A DNA stretch of 64,000 nucleotides from Brachionus koreanus (taxonomy: Eukaryota; Rotifera; Eurotatoria; Ploima; Brachionidae): assembly GCA_016987375.1 (NCBI GenBank), contig PJRA01000005.1:1904136-1968135 (forward strand). The letters are read 5' to 3'. The translations under genes and the position numbers were made by a program. Below, piece after piece: positions 22,669 through 34,013 of the stretch. How positions within the stretch are numbered: the first letter of the stretch is position 1; each line of letters begins with the position of its first letter. The notes beneath the pieces are model-generated. The model ran no database searches, was not told the DNA's origin, and worked only from the letters and a program-made list of their open reading frames with translations.

Positions 22669-23868
22669 CTATTTAAAATCAACATTGATTGAAGCGCTAG
22701 CAGGTCTAACTGAATCGCTCGTCCATTTACAACTTGATGGTCTTGACATAGGATTTGGCTTAATCTTTAGAAAAATTTTTAATTTTTTTTTTTATATTTT
22801 TTTTTTTGAAAAAAAAAATTACTATAGAATCCAAATGATTTTCATCCTTATAATTGTAATGATGAATCGGCTTAAACAAAATCAAAAATACACTTTCATT
22901 CAAAAAAAGCTCTAATTTTTCTTGCTCAAAATTATTATCTTGCATAAAAATAGTGCTTAATTGTGTTAATTCTTTAAAAATAAATGGATCTAAAGTTTTC
23001 AGTTTATTTTGGATTAAATAAATTGTTTTTAAATTTTTTGTATTTTTGAATAAGCCAGGATTGAGATCTTCCAATAAATTTCTACTCAAATCCAAATTGG
23101 TAAGGTTTTCCTGAAATTTGAAAGTGTCTGTCTCTAGATGGGTCAATTTGTTATCCGAAAGGGACAGATCTGACAAATTAACAAGTGCATGTAAAGTAGT
23201 TTCTTTGATCATTGTTAATTCATTTCTGCCTAGGTATAAATTTTTCAAATTTACATTTTTCTCAAATAATTTTTCATCAATTGAACTTATTTTATTTCCT
23301 TCTAAAAACAAAACTTCCAAATTAACCCAAAGAATCGAATATTCCACTTGATAATTCTGTAATCTGATTATATTTTAAATTTAATATTTTTAAATTGACC
23401 GTATCTTTAAATATGTTAAGATCGAGACTTTTTATTTGATTATTGCCAAGCTCTAAATTCTGTAGATTTGCTAAACCATTGAACAAATTAGGATCTAAAT
23501 GTTCCAGTTTATTTGATTCCAAAAATAATTTATCGATATTAACCAAGTTTTTAAAAATGCTGGGCTCCAAACTGGCTATTCCATTCGAACTTAAATTGAT
23601 TTCTTTTATATTGGAAAAAGTTTCATTGAATAAATCTGTAACTATTGAATTTATATTTGATAAAGAAAGATTAATCTCTGTTAATTCTTTTAAATCGTCA
23701 TCGGATATATTAAGTTTTTGCTTGATAAATTCCTTGTTTAATTCTACTTCACTCATTCTGTTCTCGATGAATTTTGGTGTAAATTTTTTACTCAATTATT
23801 GGAACTGGTTTCCATGGTTTTATTTCATTTAGTACTAACAACAAAAAACAAGCAATTAAGAACGTCAT
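22669..23868 (-). pseudogene. leucine-rich-repeat protein gene, apparently frameshifted
   Basis: On the minus strand, about twelve 24-residue LRRs (xxLxxLxLxxNxI pattern, for example NLKILNLKYNQITELSSGIF and NLEVLFLEGNKISSIDEKLF) run from 23750 to 22850, typical of extracellular LRRs. The repeat register requires removal of one base near 23331 (TTGGGTTAATTT): as written the frame stops just after IFDSLG and resumes one base out at VNLEVLF. Upstream, an ATG at 23868-23866 opens a signal-peptide-like sequence (MTFLIACFLLLVLN) that also joins the LRR frame only with a one-base shift near 23795. The 3' end is an exon 22764-22669 joined to 22823 by a GT-AG intron (HLDSI|IKPNPMS). Either a decaying gene or assembly errors; without the shifts it would be a secreted LRR protein. 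Confidence 0.75.
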
Positions 23869-25387
23869 TCGATTTTCAAGTTTGAACTAAACTCCAGGTA
23901 TTTCTAAAAAAAATGTCTGACTGCTTAGAAGTTAAATAAATAAATAAATTTATTAAAATAGTAATTCAAAAATAATTTAATTGTCAAACGGTTTTGATTA
24001 AATTTTCTAGAAAGTTTTAAACTCAATTTGATTCATTATTTTTAAATTTATGAATTAGCAATTTTAGACATATATAACTAAGAAAAATCTAATTTTCGGG
24101 GATCAAAAAATTCATCCTATTGCCAAAGCTTTAAATTGAAATTTTTTTTGTTAGCGACTAAAATTTGAAAAAATATATAAAAACAAATTTAAGTTTAAAT
24201 GATAATATAAAAAAAATAGCCCCGCAGGTTTGTATCAAAAAATTTTTGTCATCAAAAACTATTTATTTTTAATACTATTAGGATTATTTGATAAAATACA
24301 CAAGATTTAAAAAAAAATTATCTTGAAGAAACTAGTGAAAAATTAATTAAGAAAATTAGATCAAAATAAAATTACTTAACTAAAATGGTACTAAAATTTC
24401 CCTAATTAAGTCTAAGCATCTAAAAAAGTGTCAAAGTTCCAACTTTGTCTTTTTAAACACAAAAAGACTATAAATGGCGCAAAAGCACATAAAGCGTTGC
24501 CTCAAGATGTGCCTCTAGTCTTAAAAAGCTATTACTACTTTATTAATAAATATGGATAAGTCTCAAAAGACCTGGTTAAAAACGTTTATTGTCTAGACGC
24601 AAAAAAGAAATGTCTGTATTGATTTACCATTTAACAAAATACAAATAGGAAAGAAAATACTTAACAAATAGGAAAGAAACAAAATCTGATGATGATGAAT
24701 CAGAATTCGATTTTGGTCCTCATGGTAACAGTAAAATAAAGAAAATTTGGCAAGTTTTCAACGTACTCTTCCTTCAATAATGTAGCAACTTAAATCGAAA
24801 ATCTCACTAAAAGCTCCAAATTTGGTATATAAGGAGCGAAGCAAAAAAAAGCCTGCAGGCGATGTAAAGCAATGTAGTTTAATAAGCGTCATGTCATATC
24901 TAAGATATATTATATATCTAAGATTTGCTGGAACCATATCTTAGATATATAAGGTTTAAGATCTATATAATATAATATGTTAATTTAAATATGATCTTTT
25001 GATTCAAATAGTCGAATATGTTTTCCATTCGACACAACTTTTAATATGACAGTTTATTATGTTTCTTTAGTGTTATTTGTTCATCCGATACTCGTGAACA
25101 AATGCGCCCTATGAGATTAAAAATCGAAGTTGGATGAGCTCTCTGGCTAATAAACAATAATAAATTAAAGTTAGACTTGGACTTAAATTTTATTGGGTTC
25201 AAGATGAAAAAAATATTTTTTTTCAAGCTAAATTGTTATCAAAACAAAGGTGTTCTTGTTTTGAAAAAACGTCATGTAGTCATATAATATTTGAACTTAG
25301 AAGATTTTGACTTTGAAATTTTGAAAGCATTTTTTCAAAAAGGTGTCTGGAAAATTGCAGAAAAATTGTGTAATAACAAAAAAAACA

Positions 25388-25465
25388 ATGTGCATGTCCA
25401 GTGTGTGGTTAGATTTGTTTTGAAAAATCACTCGAATGTAATAAATGTCACTCCTGGAATCGTTT
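25388..25465 (+). pseudogene. Cys-rich zinc-finger-like fragment with an internal stop
   Basis: In one frame this reads CACPVCG, a stop at 25409-25411, then ICFEKSLECNKCHSWNRF. The paired CxxC...CxxCxxW spacing resembles PHD/RING-type zinc fingers that occur in ORF1 of some LINEs. It lies about 300 bp upstream of an RT relic on the same strand, so both may come from one non-LTR element (inference). Confidence 0.45.
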
Positions 25466-25545
25466 TTTTTTAGGTTTAGCATAAAGAATTTTAAAAAAAT
25501 TCAACCATCATCAGAGTATTCATCGATATCTTTTAAAATTGGAGC
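25463..25545 (-). repeat. inverted duplicate of AATF exon 1/intron 1
   Basis: About 80 bp here is the reverse complement of 26794-26876, including the end of AATF coding exon 1 (KDIDEYSDD), its GT donor and most of intron 1, with only a few differences. It sits about 1.25 kb upstream of the gene, on the far side of a LINE relic. Confidence 0.88.
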
Positions 25546-25781
25546 TTTTAAAATTCGTTTTTTAAAATTTTCATTTTTTAAAAATGAATTTTTTATCCCT
25601 TTTATTATTCAATTAATTGTTATACTATAGATATCGTTATATGTTATCTTTAAACTTGAATTTTATGCCAAGTCTTTAACAGTATAAAAAACACTCAATC
25701 TTTATCTTTTGAGGAGGTTAATCAGATTTCCAAAAATCCAATTTTATTTTGAAATAATTTTGCAGATTCAGAAAGTGTTGA

Positions 25782-26300
25782 ATGGATATGACTGGCCTTT
25801 TGAGTGTCAAAGATGTTTTACTGAAGAATCTGTTAAAAATTAACTCATTTCGAGGGCATACTTATATTCCATTAAGGTCTTGTTCAACAAACTTGTTGGG
25901 GACAATCGATCTTATTGCTTCTTCACTGGCATCAAAGTCTACAGTCGAAATTATTTACACTGATCTTTCGAAAGCTTTTGATAAAATATCACTTAATAAA
26001 TTATTAGACTTAAATAATGTTGATTTGGTGAAAATTTTGTAAGATGGATTGATTACATTCTTTCTGTCTTGGGTCCTCTACTATTGATCATTTATATCAA
26101 CGAGATGCTTGAACAGATTCTAAATAAGTCTAAAGCCTATGCAAATAACAACAAAATAATTGCAATCATAAAAATTTCTTTATCCAATTTGAGACTTAAA
26201 GACAAGATGGACAAGATTTTCGGTTGGTAAAAAATTGATTTGTAATAAAATTCAGATAAATGTTAAGTTTTAAATTTGGATAAAACGAACTGTAAATTTG
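25782..26300 (+). mobile_element. decayed non-LTR retrotransposon reverse transcriptase
   Basis: Readable RT blocks in order: RSCSTNLLGTIDLIAS, STVEIIYTDLSKAFDKISLN (the motif A region with the catalytic Asp), then after a gap SVLGPLLLIIYINEMLEQ, AYANNNKIIA (degenerate FADD block, with both catalytic Asp lost) and LRLKDKMDKIFGW. Stops and deletions throughout, so inactive. It lies directly upstream of AATF. Confidence 0.9.
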
Positions 26301-26748
26301 ATTATAAAATTGTAAAACAACCGGGCCAAAGGCAATCACTAATGATGAAAATATAATCCTAGATCTCACAAAAGAACTATTTTGAGTGATAAAATGAAAT
26401 ATTTTCAACCAAGGTTTAATTTCCTCACAAATAGAGTTGGCAACAATATTCTAAATGTACAGAGTTTAAATATTTTTGAAGCAAAACTGGATTTATGGAT
26501 GAATATTTATGAATAGCTCATTGTATTCTCTTAATTTTTAATGTTAGTTGGCCTAAATTTAATAGTTCAAAATAAATGAAATATATCAAAGATAGAAGCA
26601 TTTGAGAAAAGTGTCAGAGCGATGCCGAATGTTAAGTTTTTTTTTTCTATACAACAAAAAAAATGTTTACACTCATACAGAGTAGAAAGCACATGAATTA
26701 AAATCTATAAAATATTCAAACAATTATAAATTTTGTATTTAAAAAGAA

Positions 26749-28714
26749 ATGAGCATCAATCTTAGGGATGAATTGAACAAATTGAGCAGTACTGCTCCAA
26801 TTTTAAAAGATATCGATGAATACTCTGATGATGGTTGAATTTTTTTAAATTCTTTATGCTAAATCTAAAAAAAAAATCAATTTTTAAAGAAACCAAGGCT
26901 AAAGTAGTTGAAAAATCGAATGAACATGGCGATGAACTTGATTATGAAATTTCAGATCAAGGAAATAGACGCATTCGTGCCTCTATTGGTGATCTTAGTG
27001 AATATGGTCTTAAATACAAAGGAAAAAAGATAAGCAGGAAAGAAATTAATGAGAGTGGCATAGATGAAGATATTGAAAATCAAGATGAAGAGGATGAAAA
27101 TGATGAAGAAAATGAAGAAGAGAGTGAGGATGAAAATGATGAAATTGATGAAGAAAATGAAGAAGAGAGTGAGGATGAAAATGATGAAATTGATGATGAT
27201 GATGATGATGGTGACAACGACGAAGATGAAGAAATAAGTGAATCTGAAGAAGAATTCGTAAATACAGACCAAAAAAATTTGATAAAAAAATCAAAAAAAC
27301 ATGAGCCCTTGAAACTATCTAATTACAATCAAAAAGAAGAAATTGAAAAGGGAAACGCAGTCAAAAATCAATTGAGTAATGATCAATTTTTTTATTAGAG
27401 TAAATAAAATTTTATTTTTAAAATTAGATTTTTGGGACAATTTGGTTGAAGCAAGAATTAGATTACAAAATGTCTTAAATGTTGTTAATCAATTTCCCCA
27501 ATATGATCAATTTGATAAAATTTTTGAAAATTTGTCTCAGGAATTCAAGTCAAATACCGAGACTCAATTAAATAAAAGTATTTTCAAAAATTCAGTTTTT
27601 AAATTTCTGTTTATTCTAGAAAAAAATGTTCATTTTAAGATAAAGAGTCTCTAATTAAAGTTATTAATCAATTGATTGAATTGCAGCAAAGACTAGTCCA
27701 ACGAGATCCGGAGACAAGTTACGTATTGAATGAACTTAAATTAGAGAGTGAAAAATCAAATCAAAATCAAAATGTATCTCAGAATGGCCAAGATTTAAAA
27801 AGAAAGAAAATTAATAGCGAAGGAAGTAGTGAAGAATCGGAAAATGAAGATGATGAGGAGATTTTTAGTGATACTGATGAAGAAATGCGTGCTCAGGAAA
27901 TCAAACGAAACAAAAAAGAGAAAAAATTAAAAACTTTTCATTTTAAATCTTTAAATCCAGATGAATTCGAAGATTATTTGGCAAAATTTAACAAAAGTTT
28001 TATAAAATACAGGGATTTGACTATTCAAAAATGGTATGATAAAACACGACTAAGCACTGGCAAAAGTTTTGAATCATTAGAAAAGCCAATACTGCAGCAA
28101 ATTGAACATGTAATTTTTCAGAAATTAAAATTATTTATTTAAAAATATATTTGTTTTTAGATTCTTTTAGATAAAGACAGAATTATAAAGCGAACACAGC
28201 TGAAAAGAGGACAATATAAAATATGTGGCAAAGAAGATGCAACCGAAAATGAAGCTGACTTTGAATCTCTGAAAAATAACCACTTAAAAGACTATGATGC
28301 TGAAATTTTTGACGATCAAGATTTTTATAACCAACTTCTTAGAGAGTTAATTGAAAGAAAATCGAACAACATATCCGATCCGATTGAATTATCGAGAAAA
28401 TCGATTGAACTGCAAAAATTGAGAGCCAAAAATAAAAAAAAAGTGGACACAAAAGCTAGTAAGGGCAGAAAAATAAAATTTGAAGTTCATAAGCCATTAG
28501 TAAATTTCATGGCGCCTATTTATCGTACTACTATGTCCGAAGAGGCCAGGTAATTTTCAATTTTAAAAACAAAATTAAGCTGTATTAAAATTTGAAATCA
28601 TTTTATTTTAGAAACGAATTATTTCGTTCAGTATTTGGTGGTATACAACGTGAAGAAAAGCTTAATTCCAAAAATAATGACGTAGACTTTTCTTCATTAT
28701 TTACAGGGTTTTAA
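26749..28714 (+). CDS. AATF: AATF/Che-1 (Bfr2) ribosome-biogenesis factor, six exons
   Basis: Nucleolar factor of the small-subunit processome (AATF-NGDN-NOL10 module) and a transcription regulator in vertebrates. Exons 26749-26833, 26890-27375, 27428-27577, 27640-28109, 28161-28549 and 28612-28714 join in frame to 560 aa, the same length as human AATF. A Glu/Asp/Asn-rich acidic block (about residues 95-150) precedes the AATF-Che1 domain: EIEKGNAVKNQL, FWDNLVEARIRLQNVL. The C-terminal TRAUB region has YRDLTIQKWYDKTRLSTGKS, DDQDFYNQLLRELIERKSNN, VDTKASKGRKIKFEVH, NFMAPIYRTTMSEEARNELF. Introns are 50-62 bp. The GAT/GAA-rich DNA of the acidic block (27060-27240) contains an imperfect internal duplication (ENDEENEEESEDENDEIDE). 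Confidence 0.95.
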
Positions 28715-28802
28715 TAAAATTTAGAAAAAAATTAATTTTTTATTTATCTATTTTTTATTCGAAGATCACAAAACTAATTTTTATTTATTTTTATTAAAAA
28801 TA

Positions 28803-29053
28803 TAGCGGGTGATGCATAAGTAAATGGACAAAAATTAAAAGCGAATATCTCAAAAAATAAAAATGATATTAAGTTCTGGTTTTTTTCTGATGTAAGGAAT
28901 TTATTTTTCAATAGAATTATGATTTTTAAATAATGAAAAAGCTCCATCGTGACCGATTTTTCTGAGCTTTCTAATATATATGATCCCCTGATCATTTGCA
29001 TGATCGGGCAAGTTAACTTAACTTTTGTCCATTTACTTATGCATCACCCGTTA
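28803..29053. mobile_element. mariner-type MITE with TA target duplication
   Basis: 251 bp bounded by inverted ends GCGGGTGATGCATAAGTAAA and its near-perfect complement TTTACTTATGCATCACCCGT, flanked by TA on each side. The terminal match extends about 30 bp into GGACAAAA. The interior is non-coding. The same ends flank the element at 37535-38731, so this is a repeat family in the genome. Confidence 0.92.
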
Positions 29054-29175
29054 GTTTGAATTTAGACTTTGGCATATAATAGTAATAAAAATAAGAGCTG
29101 CTGATTAAGTGTCCAGCAAATCTTTAAGTAGCCTTGCTTAACTAAACTAATTTAAATTAAAATATAATAACAAAA

Positions 29176-29483
29176 TAAAATCAGTTTGAAAGAAGTATTA
29201 TTTTGAATTCAGATTAGTGTTAGTAGACGTCAGTAACGACCACTGGAACGCCAAAACTTGGTGTTGGCCGTTTTGATGGTCCTGTACAGAAATAAAATTT
29301 AAAAAAATTTCGATATACAGAAGAATTGAGTGTATGAAGAAAGGTTGAAATTTAGAAAAAAACATTTTTTTCCCTGCGGCCATCAAGACGACCAGCACCA
29401 AGTTTTGGCGTTCCAGTTGCCGTTACTGACAGTACCCCACACTAATCTGAATTCAAAATAATATTTCTTACAAACTGATTTTA
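29176..29483. repeat. foldback element with about 105-bp arms
   Basis: The left arm 29176-29282 (TAAAATCAGTTTGAAAGAAG ... TGGAACGCCAAAACTTGGTG) is the inverted counterpart of the right arm 29378-29483, about 90% identical by eye, with a loop of about 95 bp. The loop and arms have no coding content. TE-like, but no target duplication is obvious. Fragments related to the arms (GGCCGTAATTGACGTCACCC...CACTAATT) continue just outside to 29520. Confidence 0.88.
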
Positions 29484-31218
29484 TGTATGGCCGTAATTGA
29501 CGTCACCCAACACTAATTCACACAAATTGGTTAATTTCGGCTTCTAACAATATTTTTAAAGAAACTTATTTATCATTTTTAAATTAAGATTTTATTCCAG
29601 ATGGCTTATTTCTTTTGAAAAAAATTGGAATAACTTGGTTTTTATATTTTTTTAATTATTAGATGATATTTAATAACTGTACAAAATTTGGTTAGTCAAT
29701 GAACATATTTTTATGGAACATATTTTTTTACCTTAAAAAATTATTAAAAGCTCGTTGAAATATTTTTATTTCATTTAGATGACAAGAAGTGGTGAGAAAT
29801 TCTTCGTATTTTATAAATATATCTAAATATAAAAATAATCAATTTTATTTTGTCTGTAATGGACTTTTTGTTAATCAATCTATCCAAAAAAACAATCAAT
29901 CGCTTTAATAATAAAAATATCTACTATCAAAAGGAAGAAGATGATATCCATATTTTTAGGAACAATAAATTTAAATTTTAGATTTCTTTTAGATTAAATA
30001 TTTTTTAAAAAGTAAAAAAAGTATCTTTTTCAACCTTAGAATTCTTCAACAATTCAGAGATTTTGATTATATTAGAAATTTAATTTAATTTCTAATTTCT
30101 AAAGGGTATAATCAATCTGAGATAATGACTTTTACTTTTATAACATATTTAGGAAGTTCAAACCTGCTTAGAACTCTGAATTTAAAATTTGTATAAAAAT
30201 TAAACGGAAAAACATTTTGTCATCATTTAGTCAAAAAATTTTTAAACTATTGTTAAGCCCAAATTTAGATCAAAGGAAAAAGAAGCATGCTCAAAAAAAA
30301 TCCTGCGAAAAAATACAAATGGTTCAAACAAAAATCCGTTGAAATAATTAGCACAGTTTTAAATTTCTTTAAATAAATTAATAATAAAGTTAAAATTTTG
30401 ACTTAAACAACTTTAATACTCAATTAATTTTTTGATCCTTTTATTCGAATCTTATACGTTTTTCAATGAAAATAAAATAATTTTATAATGTTTTTAATTC
30501 AAGATATGATTGAAAAAAAATTATAAAATATGATTAAATTTATTGAATAAAAAACAAATAAAGGAAGTTACAAAAGGGGTTCAAAAGATCCCTTCGGTTT
30601 TTGAGTTTTAAAAAACTTTGAATTTAAATTGTTATTTAGACCAATAAATATGCCACTTATTGGTCTTTATATTTTTGCCTATTTTATCAATAATCAAATT
30701 TTTAATGAAGTAATGATTTTTTTTCAGATAAAAAATGGTAGTGTCCGATATAAAAAATAGAAAATAGCATTTATTAAATATAAAAAAAATAGCATTTATT
30801 AAATATTTTTGGTTGTCAGATTTGAATTCAACAGATTTTTATTAAAAATGTCAGATAAAAATCAAATCAGTCAAACTTAAATTGTCAGTTATTTCGTTAA
30901 AATGTCAGCTAAAAAATAAAATTATAAAATTTCAGAAAAATAAAATGTCAGATAAAAAAATGCTGCAACTTATTCGAGACTTTGATCATTTTTTTGGATA
31001 TTTCAGGACACGCAATTTTTTATTCTTAATAATATTCATTATTTTTATAATTTTTTCACTTGAACTATTTTGAAACAAATTTCTTATTTAAAAAAAAAAT
31101 TAATACATTTTTAAAAAATATTTTATTCAAAAAAAAAAAAATTAAATTTGACAAAAATTTAAAAATCAACAATAAATACTAGAAATTTATCAATTCGAAG
31201 TTAGAAAAAAATGGTTTA
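29484..31218. other. intergenic, nothing recognised
   Basis: AT-rich stretch between the foldback and the 3' end of the GCNT-like gene. Short repeated CAGATAAAAA/ATGTCAG motifs occur near 30840-30955. No supported exon. Confidence 0.55.
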
Positions 31219-34013
31219 TCAATTCTTTTTTTTTTGCATAAGTGTTGACTTGATTTTTTTGACATCAACAATCGGTTTTTTTTTAATTGTTGTTGATAAA
31301 TGATAAGCTTTTATTTGTTTGGGGTCCAAAAGACGAGCACAAGTTGGATTTTTCGAATACGGAATAACAAATAATAATCTACAATAGTTAATAATATTTA
31401 CTGTTTGGTAAAGAGACACTTTCGAGTTCAACCAATCTTCCATACATTGATAGGACACGGGATCGTAGTCGAGGAGAAATTTATTCAAAAAAAATTCGCT
31501 TTTTGTGACTAATTCTGGTAGATCCTCAAGCGAAAACACACATATGTTGTGTCTTAATTCGCCCATGCATTTATAAGAATTTTTCCATCCAATATATCGT
31601 GATCTTGTTGGTATTGATGTTCTATTTGGATCTTGAAAAAAAAAATTCAACTAAAAATCAATTCCAATAATTTGTTTGACAAAATATTTATCAAACACAA
31701 ATAAATACTGAAGCTAATAAATAATAAATTTAGTTTTTAATTTTTTAAAAGATGATTAATTGTGTTATTTGATCAATGTATTGTTTAAAAATTTAGATTC
31801 TAGTTTAGTCTAATCAAGTAAAAAATGTATTTATTTTTTTTCAAAATTTCTATGAAAAAAATATTTGCTTTTTAAAAGAAAAATATTAAAACAAAAATTT
31901 TAAATAATTCAATGATAGTTTTATAAAATTAACAATTTTAAAAATCTACATTAATGTCGAATTAATTTTCTGAATAGATTAATAGCTCTAAATTAAAAAA
32001 TTTTCTGAAAAAAAATTGATGATTTTTATGTAAAAAGAATTTTTTAAGTTACTGTAGTCTTTTTCTAATAAAAAACTATCTTATGAGAACATTTACAAAC
32101 AAAATACTTGAAGCTGTTTATATGAAAAACATAATTCTTTCTCAAATGATTCTTAATATAACCTTCGATTAAAACTAGAAGCATAAATATGTCAAGGTAT
32201 TAAAAGTAAAATAACATATGAGTTTTGTTATGTTTATTTGAAAAATAAAATAAAGTCTAAAAACATGCAAAGCAGTACTAATTACTCAATATTTTTTAAA
32301 ATTTATTCTTAAAAGCTGTTTTTAATCTTAAAATTAATCAGACTATAAAAAAAATTTTTTAATCATTGACATGTATTAAAATTCGCTTTTATTTGATCCT
32401 AATCAAATTAAAAGAAAAACACGAATATGAATAAATCATGAAATCATTGAAGAAAAATGATACTTTTATATTTTAGTTTTTAGATGAAAATAAGCTCTTC
32501 AAATAAAAAAAGACTAAGATTTAATTTTAATCAAGTCAATAAAATTTTAATTTTAGAGAAAAAAAACAAATAATTTTAAAATCGTAAAATAAGTTTTAAA
32601 ACTAACAAAAAAACTATTTTTAAGATAAATTTTAATACAAATTAAAAGAAAATTTTTACCTCTGAAACCACCTGGTGGATTAAATTGCACATTATAATTC
32701 AAAGTAGCCCAGTACCTTATTTTAATTATTAATTTAAAAAAAAAAAGAATGAAAAAATAAAATCACCATTCGTCAGGACTATAAGTGTCTTCACTCCACT
32801 TAAGCAAATTTTTGGCATATGTATTACTCAGAGCATATTCGATAAATTTTCTACTAAAAGAACAGTAAGCTAGACCTTTTACAATGGTGTAATTGTGGGG
32901 TATGGGACTCTTGAGTCTTTTAGTACGAACCATGTATTCATTTGAATAATTCGAACTTCTCTTAGGCTTCCAACTATATTGAATTCTTATCGTAGGTACA
33001 TTGGTCATCACTTCAATGTCATTAGCTCCATTGAACATATGCAGTATTTTAGTCAATTCATAATTGGTACGGAGAGGAAATTCACTACTAGCCAAATTTA
33101 GCACATATTTCCAATTTTGGGTTATATTTTTGCCAATGTGAGCAGGATGATTGTAGTCTGGATTTATCAAATCACTCATGCAATTAATGTCTGCTTTAAG
33201 GCGACTAAAACCAGCATAGATTATTCGCTCTAATTTGCTGGCCACAAAAACATTGTCAAAACATTGCACTATTGATTTGACAGCTTGGTGAAATATTGGA
33301 GGACTTTTGGCATCTATGTGAACACAATATACATTCTGAGGCCGATAAATTGCTTTCAAAAGTCTTTCGAACTGTTCTATATTGTTATAGGTTAGAATGC
33401 TGTAGGCGATGGGAAATTTTTTCTCAAAATTAGTTATTTTGTAAGTATCATAGCCGCGCAAATCTCTAAACAACTTGCACATTGCTTTGTCGAATACGAA
33501 ATTTTCCTCGGGCAATGTTGGTATGAAGCCCAAATTTTGTCTGTCATTCAGACTGCTTAGATGTTGATTATTTAAATTTTTTAGTTTGAACAAAATGCGC
33601 TTTGCTTTGCGCACCTCTGTTTCGTCCCATTCGATCAGACTTTGACAATTGACGTCATAGGTGATGCGTTGGACTTTTTTGAAAAATTCCAGCGTTTTAC
33701 GGTCGATTACTTTGGCCAGTTCGAAATTGTTCTGCCTCGGATTGAGGACTAGGCCGTCATCAGACCGACTTAGCACATAGGACTCGAGAAACTTTATTTT
33801 TTCCGAGTCGTGACTTGGCTTTGAAAACAGGTGTTTGAATTGTGCGCGCATGTATTTTTCTATTTCGGCTAGAAAAGCGTAGAAAATCACCAAAAATAGC
33901 CATACTAGCACTGCTATCAGAATCAATCGTGTCAGCACTCGTACATATCTGCGAAATTGTCGTGAGCTGGTTTTTTGCTTAAATTTAAACGCCAATTTAT
34001 TCATTAGCCTCAT
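31219..34013 (-). CDS. GCNT-like beta-1,6-N-acetylglucosaminyltransferase (core-2/I-branching family)
   Basis: Type II Golgi membrane glycosyltransferase of the Branch (GT14) family, which adds beta-1,6-GlcNAc to make branched O-glycans. Exons 34013-32767, 32715-32660 and 31631-31219 join in frame to 571 aa. Short basic cytosolic tail, membrane anchor about residues 29-49 (RLILIAVLVWLFLVIFYAFL), stem, then the catalytic domain from about 201: FPIAYSILTYNNIEQFERLL, NVYCVHIDAKSP, WKYVLNLASSEFPLRTN, TYSPDEWYWATL, then the C-terminal CVFSLEDLPEL and FLLDYDPVSYQCMEDWL. These blocks appear in the order known from GCNT1/GCNT3. The N-terminal stem is longer than in vertebrate enzymes (428 aa). The last intron, 1028 bp, is unusually long here and holds nothing recognisable. 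Acceptor specificity is unknown. Confidence 0.93.

Larger units (their letters stand above)
23869..26748. other. repeat-rich intergenic region
   Basis: Holds an AT palindromic cluster near 24895-24985 (ATATCTAAGATATATTATAT type), broken coding-like stretches, a Cys-rich fragment (25388-25465), an inverted copy of an AATF gene segment (25463-25545) and a LINE RT relic (25782-26300). No intact host gene seen. Confidence 0.65.

Noticed and set aside
26952..27294. Minus-strand His/Phe/Ile-rich frames opposite AATF exon 2
   Set aside because: Antisense of the acidic GAT/GAA repeat; low complexity and overlapped by a certain gene.
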